Both the position numbers and the translations under genes were made by a program. Positions 59,221-64,000 of a stretch of DNA of 64,000 nt are shown in pieces (the first letter of the stretch is position 1; every line of letters begins with the position of its first letter). The stretch covers positions 186,001 through 250,000 of the forward strand of contig NZ_JAEPBG010000006.1 of the NCBI RefSeq assembly GCF_016632335.1, read 5' to 3'. The stretch is from Noviherbaspirillum pedocola (GTDB lineage: Bacteria; Pseudomonadota; Gammaproteobacteria; Burkholderiales; Burkholderiaceae_D). The notes below the pieces were generated by a model. That model saw only the letters and a list, made by a program, of their open reading frames with translations, ran no database searches and was not told the origin of the DNA.

Positions 59221-61233
59221 TCAGGCGACTTCCGCCATTTCCCGCTCGTGGTACAGATTCGCCTCGATGATCGCCTTCGCGACGGGGGGACACACGCTGT
59301 TGCCGATCATCCGGATCTGCGCCGTCTTTGACAACGGCTTGCCGTTGACGACCGGGTTGAGGATGTACGAGTCCGGAAATCCCTGGGCACGCGCCAACTC
59401 GCGCGGCGTGAGCATGCGCATGCCGATATCGACGATCGCGTAGTCCTCGCCGTGGATGGTGACAAGACCCAGCCGGTCCTTTGTCGGTATCGTGTGCATC
59501 GGATCACGCACATCCTGCCATTGGCCGCCGTCGCCGTAATACTTGATCAGGAACGCGCGCACCTCGCCCAGATGCGTGCCCTGGGCGCTGACCGTGTGTA
59601 GCGGCTCGTCCACCGCCTGGCCGTGCTGGCAGGTTCCGCGCAGCTTGATTAGATGCGATGCGCAGATCGCATCGCGAGCGTGCGCGCCGGTCGCGTTGGC
59701 CGCTTCATCGGCGGCGGTGTCCCGACCTTCGGCGTTCTCCGCCCCGGATAGTGCCTCCATACGGGCTACGACAACCGAATGGTGGTCCGTGCTGGTGACC
59801 GTGCCAGCAGGTGTATCGACCGGTATGCCGACGACGCCGCCGTAGTGCTTGGCGAGGAACGCGGAAACCAGTGCATGTTTTGCGCCGCCAGCCACGATGG
59901 TTCCGAGCGGCTTGTCCACGCCGGGCACACGCGGCGCTTGTCCTTCGCGCTCGCCATATCCGGTCTGTATCAACGTGGCTGCGACCAGGCCCATCGCGTG
60001 CGCGGCGCCCGCTGGCCTTGCGCATTCGCCACCGGCGGTGATGGTGTGAATCGGCTCGTTCAGGGCGGTACCGGTGCTCCCGGTGCGGAATTTCGTGATG
60101 TGGGCAGCGATCACGGCGTGGTGCCCGCCCTTGACCTGTGCGCACACGGTTCGCAGCGGCGCATCGGCCGGCATGCAGCGCGGAGAGGATGCATTCGCAT
60201 GCTCGGTCAGTACCGGAGCCACAAGCGGCTCGACCAGGTAGTGATGGTTGCCGGTCGTGGCAGTCGGCAGAGGAACGTCCACTGCGGCAGGCGCATGGCG
60301 GGTCGTATTGGTGACGATGAACGGATCGGGGTTGTCGACCACGAACTTCATGATCCCCTTGGCGATTCTGCGCAGGGTTGCATCCTTCAGCGGACGCTTA
60401 CGCTCGAAAATCGATGGGCAAGGTATCGACCAATCGATGCATTCCGCGGCAGTGCGCCACGGCGCCAGCTCGCCGCTTCTCACCGCTGCCGACTTCGGGT
60501 CCCCGTGGGTCGCCGCTGGCCAGCGTATCGGCAGGCCATCGCGGCGCGCGATGATGTAGACGCGCTTGCGGATGGTCGGCGTATCGTGATCGCAGGCGCG
60601 GATGATGCGGTACTCGAGCTTGTATCCGAGCCCGTCGAACAGCCGGTGCATCGGGAAGTCGGCGCCCAGCGCCGCGTAGATCTCATCGATGTCCGGGTGG
60701 TCGCTTGCCAGCCCTGTCGTGAGGGCCGCGATGAAGGCGCGGAAGGTGCGGCCGCGTTCGGATTTGATCGGCTTGTTGTCCGGGCCAAGGGGAGCCCAGT
60801 CCACGAATTCGGGCACGTTTTCAATATAGATTTGCCGCGGATACTGGAAAGCTGCCCATTTTAAAGTCACCCATGCCAACCCCCTAATTTTCTGGTCGCG
60901 CGGCTTGCCGCCCTTTGCCTTGCTGTGGTGTTTGCAGTCGGGAGAAAACCAGCATGCGCCGATGGGCTGCTCGCGCGTGACGAACCCAGGATGCACATCG
61001 AATACGTCCTCCTTGTAGTGCGCCGTGTGCGGGTGGTTCGCCGCATGCATGGCGAGCGCCTCGCCGTCGTGGTTGATCGCGATATCGACCGGTCTGCCGA
61101 ATGCCTGCTCCAGTCCTTCGCTGGCCCCGCCGCCGCCGGCGAACGAGTCGATGATCAGTTCGGGCAGAAATGCCAATGGCATGGAACCGGATTTGCTCTT
61201 AGCCCGTGCGCGGGCGCGGTGGGTCGTTTGCAT
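59221..61233 (-). CDS. Cytosine-5 DNA methyltransferase with a repeat-rich target-recognition region
   Basis: 670-residue methylase. Motif I DSFAGGGGASEG (about 29-40), the catalytic Cys100 in FSPDCKHHS (the usual PCQ is changed to PDC), motif VI ENVPEF (about 137) and motif X GNSVCPPVAKAI near the C-terminus are present. Between them, about residues 355-610 carry at least seven copies of a ~25-40 residue unit with the core PLxTVxAxxxHxLV (for example PLPTATTGNHHYLV, PIHTITAGGE, PLGTIVAGGAKHALV, PLHTVSAQGTHLGEV). The ATG at 61233 is used; an extension to 61383 exists. It lacks an adjacent endonuclease and is probably an orphan methylase. Confidence 0.88.
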   Translation of the reverse strand: MQTTHRARARAKSKSGSMPLAFLPELIIDSFAGGGGASEGLEQAFGRPVDIAINHDGEALAMHAANHPHTAHYKEDVFDVHPGFVTREQPIGACWFSPDCKHHSKAKGGKPRDQKIRGLAWVTLKWAAFQYPRQIYIENVPEFVDWAPLGPDNKPIKSERGRTFRAFIAALTTGLASDHPDIDEIYAALGADFPMHRLFDGLGYKLEYRIIRACDHDTPTIRKRVYIIARRDGLPIRWPAATHGDPKSAAVRSGELAPWRTAAECIDWSIPCPSIFERKRPLKDATLRRIAKGIMKFVVDNPDPFIVTNTTRHAPAAVDVPLPTATTGNHHYLVEPLVAPVLTEHANASSPRCMPADAPLRTVCAQVKGGHHAVIAAHITKFRTGSTGTALNEPIHTITAGGECARPAGAAHAMGLVAATLIQTGYGEREGQAPRVPGVDKPLGTIVAGGAKHALVSAFLAKHYGGVVGIPVDTPAGTVTSTDHHSVVVARMEALSGAENAEGRDTAADEAANATGAHARDAICASHLIKLRGTCQHGQAVDEPLHTVSAQGTHLGEVRAFLIKYYGDGGQWQDVRDPMHTIPTKDRLGLVTIHGEDYAIVDIGMRMLTPRELARAQGFPDSYILNPVVNGKPLSKTAQIRMIGNSVCPPVAKAIIEANLYHEREMAEVA

Positions 61234-61397
61234 GGAAGGGAGTCCTGTTGGTCTTGATCGAATGCGCAGGCTTCGTTCTGCGGCATGGTCTTGTAGCGAC
61301 CAGACCAGATTGCCAGGGGAGACTCGCCGCGCAAGCCGGAATCCGGCGATTGCGCGGCATGGACGCCATTGCAGCGTCCCCATGCGATGCGACGTGC

Positions 61398-63575
61398 TTA
61401 CATCGCGTAGTCGCAGGCCTTATACGAGCCGCTCGCGGGGTCGCCAAAGGTCGCGTTGTTGCAGGCGATGCCGCCGGTGGCGGTTTGATAGAAGTACTGC
61501 CCCGGTACGCCGTAGCGCACCTGGTGGGTGCCGGAGAAGCTGCAATAGCCGTTCTCGGCGGCGCAGTTCGCCCAGGTCGTGGTAGGGGTCACGGTGATGG
61601 CCGACAGCGTGCTCGTGGAAGTGCTGCTGACCGGGGAATAGTCGCAGCTCTTGACGATGCCATAAGCGGGGTCGCCGAAGGTGGCAAAGGTGCAGGCAAT
61701 CGAACCGGTCGCGGTCTGGTAGTAGTAGCTGCCATTCGCGCCAAAGCGCACCAGCGCGGTGCCGGAGAAGCTGCAGGTACTCCATTCGGCGGCGCACGCG
61801 GTCCAGGTCGTGGGACTGCTCGAGCTTGTGGTTGTGTTGGTCGTCGAGGTGGTCGGCGTAGAGGTGGTCGTTGCCGGCGAATAGTCGCAGCTCTTGATGA
61901 TGCCTACGGCAGGATCGCCGAAGGTGGCGTCGTTGCAGGCGATCGAGCCGGTCGCCGTCTGATAGTAATAGCTGCCGTTCACGCCGAAACGTACCTGTGC
62001 CGTGCCAGAGAAGGTACAGATGCCCCATTCAGCGGAACAAGCTGTCCAGTTCGCAGCCGTGCTGGTGGTCGAGGTGGTACTGGTGGTGGGCGTGGTGCTG
62101 GTCGTCGGCGTAGTGGCAGTCGTGGAAGACGCGTAGGCGCAGGTTTTGGTGTAGCCCACCGCAGGATCGCCGAAGGTGCTGTTGTTGCAGGCAACCGGGC
62201 CTGTCAGGGATTGGTAGAAGTAACTGCCGTTGGCGCCGTACTGGACCTGGCGCGTGCCGGTAAAGCTGCAGGTGCCCCATTCGCTGGCGCAGACAACCCA
62301 GCTTGTCGTACTGCTTGTGGTGGAAACCGGCGCAGTGAAGGTCGTGCTGGTCGGCGCTGGCGCGCTGGTAGTCGTGCTGGTAGTGCTGGAGGCTGCAACC
62401 TCGTACGCGCCGATATCGATGGTGCCATTGACCGGCCTGGCCTGCGTCTGCGCGGTAGCGAGATATTGGAGCGTCGGCGTCAACGCGAAGCCGGAAGCGG
62501 CATTGCCCGGCGCCGAGCCGCCGTCGATCATCGGCGAGCCAGCCGCAGGAGTAAGGTTCCAGTTGGTGCGGTCGACGAACGCCGGCGACACGCTGCGGTA
62601 GTTGTTCCTGTCGATCGCATTGGTCTGCGTGGTGGCTGCTCCGGTGCCGCCAAAGACGTTGTTCTGCATCAGGACCGAAGTGGTCACGCCGCTGCCGACC
62701 ATAATGAAGGTGCCGTGCGAGCTGTCATCGTTGAGGAAGGTATTGTTGACCACGTACAGGTCCTGGCCGCTGTTGGAAGCGCCTTCCTCGCCATAGGCCA
62801 GCATGTTCGGATTCGAGTCGTTGGCCGGCTGGTGGATCACGTTGCCGACCACATACGAGCTGCCGGCATTGGGCAGGTCGATCTCGTAGCTGGGCGAGCC
62901 GCCCATGGTGCTGGAGAAGCGGTTGTACAGGATGGTATTGGTGTTGGCACGCGACTTCAGCAGATGGCCGATATTGGCGTCGTGCGAGTAGTTGCCGTGG
63001 AAGGTCAGGCTGTTGACGTGGCCGATGTAGAGGTTGTGGGTGTAGCCGTCGCCAGCGCCGTTGAAGGCGAACTCGGTGTTTTCGATGTCGATGTTGGAGA
63101 CGCCGTCGTTGCTGGTGAGGATGCCGTCCTGGTTGTTGTGGAAGTAGCTGCCGGTGACGGTGAGATGCTGGCCGTCGAGCCGGATGCCGGCGCCGTTGCC
63201 GTCGGCGACGGTGGCGCCGGAGAGTTCGACGTTCTGGACGGTGGTGTTATTGCCTTCGAGGACCCAGATGCCCTTGCCGCCGGCGTTCTGGCCATTGGCA
63301 TCGATATGGGGCCGGCCGTTGACGCCGCGGATGGTGAGGTTGCTCGGATAAATGAAACAGACGTCGCCGGAATAGGAGCCGGAAGCGTCGATCTCGATGG
63401 TGTCGCCATTGGCGGCGGCGGCGAAGGCGCGGCAGGGGGTTGCGTAGGTCTTGCCGGGGCCGACGGACAGCGTGGCTGCCGAAGCGGCCGTGACGCCAAG
63501 CGCCAGGAGCGTCGCCGCTGCCGATGTGATGGAGCGACGTGCGCCGGGCCGGCGCAGGAACTGCGGCTGAAACAT
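61398..63575 (-). CDS. Secreted right-handed beta-helix protein with four C-terminal repeat modules
   Basis: 725-residue exported protein. GAGG five bases upstream supports the ATG. A signal peptide covers about 1-33 (cleavage after ASA). Residues about 40-390 form a parallel beta-helix of the pectate-lyase-like type (IWVLEGNNTTVQNVELSGAT, NDGVSNIDIENTEFAFNGAG). Then come four ~52-residue modules at about 423, 508, 588 and 668, each W-x-x-C-x-x-E ... C-S-F-S-G-T ... V-R-Y-G ... YYQTATG ... ACN-x-x-TFGDP ... K-x-C-x-Y, joined by Thr/Ser-rich linkers. The modules have four Cys each. It probably binds or cleaves an extracellular polysaccharide; no catalytic residues are identified. Confidence 0.88.
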   Translation of the reverse strand: MFQPQFLRRPGARRSITSAAATLLALGVTAASAATLSVGPGKTYATPCRAFAAAANGDTIEIDASGSYSGDVCFIYPSNLTIRGVNGRPHIDANGQNAGGKGIWVLEGNNTTVQNVELSGATVADGNGAGIRLDGQHLTVTGSYFHNNQDGILTSNDGVSNIDIENTEFAFNGAGDGYTHNLYIGHVNSLTFHGNYSHDANIGHLLKSRANTNTILYNRFSSTMGGSPSYEIDLPNAGSSYVVGNVIHQPANDSNPNMLAYGEEGASNSGQDLYVVNNTFLNDDSSHGTFIMVGSGVTTSVLMQNNVFGGTGAATTQTNAIDRNNYRSVSPAFVDRTNWNLTPAAGSPMIDGGSAPGNAASGFALTPTLQYLATAQTQARPVNGTIDIGAYEVAASSTTSTTTSAPAPTSTTFTAPVSTTSSTTSWVVCASEWGTCSFTGTRQVQYGANGSYFYQSLTGPVACNNSTFGDPAVGYTKTCAYASSTTATTPTTSTTPTTSTTSTTSTAANWTACSAEWGICTFSGTAQVRFGVNGSYYYQTATGSIACNDATFGDPAVGIIKSCDYSPATTTSTPTTSTTNTTTSSSSPTTWTACAAEWSTCSFSGTALVRFGANGSYYYQTATGSIACTFATFGDPAYGIVKSCDYSPVSSTSTSTLSAITVTPTTTWANCAAENGYCSFSGTHQVRYGVPGQYFYQTATGGIACNNATFGDPASGSYKACDYAM

Positions 63576-63839
63576 TGGAACCTCAACTTTCTTGGTATCG
63601 ATTGGCGAAGGTTACTTCCTGGAAATTGCTTCCAATCGACAACATTCTCTTGGGAAAGGTTCCATTGCCTTGCGGCATTTTCGCATTTTCCGCGAATCTC
63701 GCGGACGAACGGTTGACGTGCGCCGTCTAGCGTGTTGTCATGTGATGCAGTATGGAAACATTCACATGCGGCGTGTACCTGCACGACGAACCACCGCGCT
63801 ACGCCTTTGGCCCTTCTGTGGCCTGCGCCGAGGAAGACG

Positions 63840-64000
63840 ATGGATCTCGAAACTTGCTGGTATGAGGTATCGCCGTACATGTATATCGCCGGCGGTACAG
63901 CCTCGATCTTCTACGCGGAAGCGCCGATGGCGCGTCTGCCCGGACTGCTGCTGATCGCAGCGGCCGCAACGATCATTCGCCTGCGGTGGCGGCACCGCCG
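63840..64000 (+). CDS. Truncated gene at the right edge, small membrane protein start
   Basis: GAGGAAG lies 5-6 bases before an ATG at 63840 and the frame stays open to the end of the window (53 residues visible). The sequence MDLETCWYEVSPYMYIAGGT begins a polar N-terminus, then a hydrophobic segment (LPGLLLIAAAATIIRL) with a basic flank RWRHRR, as in a membrane protein of mobile elements. Family unknown; the rest is outside the window. Confidence 0.62.
   Translation, partial: MDLETCWYEVSPYMYIAGGTASIFYAEAPMARLPGLLLIAAAATIIRLRWRHR

Noticed and set aside
61206-63716. 836-residue plus-strand open frame antisense to the beta-helix gene
   Set aside because: Its Gly/Ala/Val/Arg-rich sequence is the antisense of the GC-rich Thr/Ser/Gly repeats; the minus-strand gene has a signal peptide, ribosome site and real domains.
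1-64000. CRISPR arrays, rRNA or tRNA genes
   Set aside because: No regularly spaced identical repeats of CRISPR size and no recognisable tRNA or rRNA sequence were seen. The 12-bp repeats at 18158 are contiguous and too short.

Overview
The window looks like a plasmid or integrative-element region of a betaproteobacterium, most likely Burkholderiales and perhaps Oxalobacteraceae. Support for this is GC-rich codon use, a PEP-CTERM protein, large GGDEF/EAL and chemotaxis content, a PilC of the housekeeping type IVa pilus, and an aromatic-acid monooxygenase with its transporter. The species call is inference.

Left arm (1-15 kb): a conjugative type IV secretion cluster of the Trb/P type (VirB4 ATPase, TrbJ, TrbL, a lipoprotein, TrbF, TrbG, TrbI). 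A type IVb thin-pilus cluster in the order of the IncI pil locus follows (PilO, PilP, PilQ ATPase, PilR, PilS prepilin, a PilV-like minor prepilin, and PilT transglycosylase on the opposite strand). The secretin, prepilin peptidase, VirB11, coupling protein and VirB2/VirB3 are not in view.

Maintenance block (15-21 kb): a minus-strand operon with an actin-like StbA/ParM, two tandem ParR/StbB-like adaptors and two unknown proteins. Just upstream lie a palindrome and an array of 12-bp direct repeats that looks like a centromere. A tyrosine recombinase follows.

Accessory block (20-28 kb): four genes (five domains) of an unrecognised paralogous family surround an intact cheZ-cheA pair. This is the best candidate for an undescribed system. 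More signalling genes are scattered to 50 kb: a GGDEF-EAL protein, a CheY domain fused to membrane helices, an MCP with a multi-helix membrane sensor, CheD and CheR. No CheW or CheB is seen. A PEP-CTERM gene has a near-consensus sigma-54 promoter.

Middle (37-50 kb): runs of small minus-strand genes typical of mobile elements. They include a MobF-relaxase-like protein with altered catalytic residues and no helicase domain, an adenine methylase, small paralogous proteins, a TPR/glycosyltransferase-like protein and two paralogous HTH proteins (the other copy is at 30 kb).

Right arm (50-64 kb): a LysR regulator divergent from a salicylate-hydroxylase-type monooxygenase and an aromatic-acid MFS transporter, a decayed IS3-family transposase end, an isolated pilC, a cytosine-5 methyltransferase with internal repeats, and a secreted beta-helix protein with four C-terminal repeat modules. 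A gene runs off the right edge.
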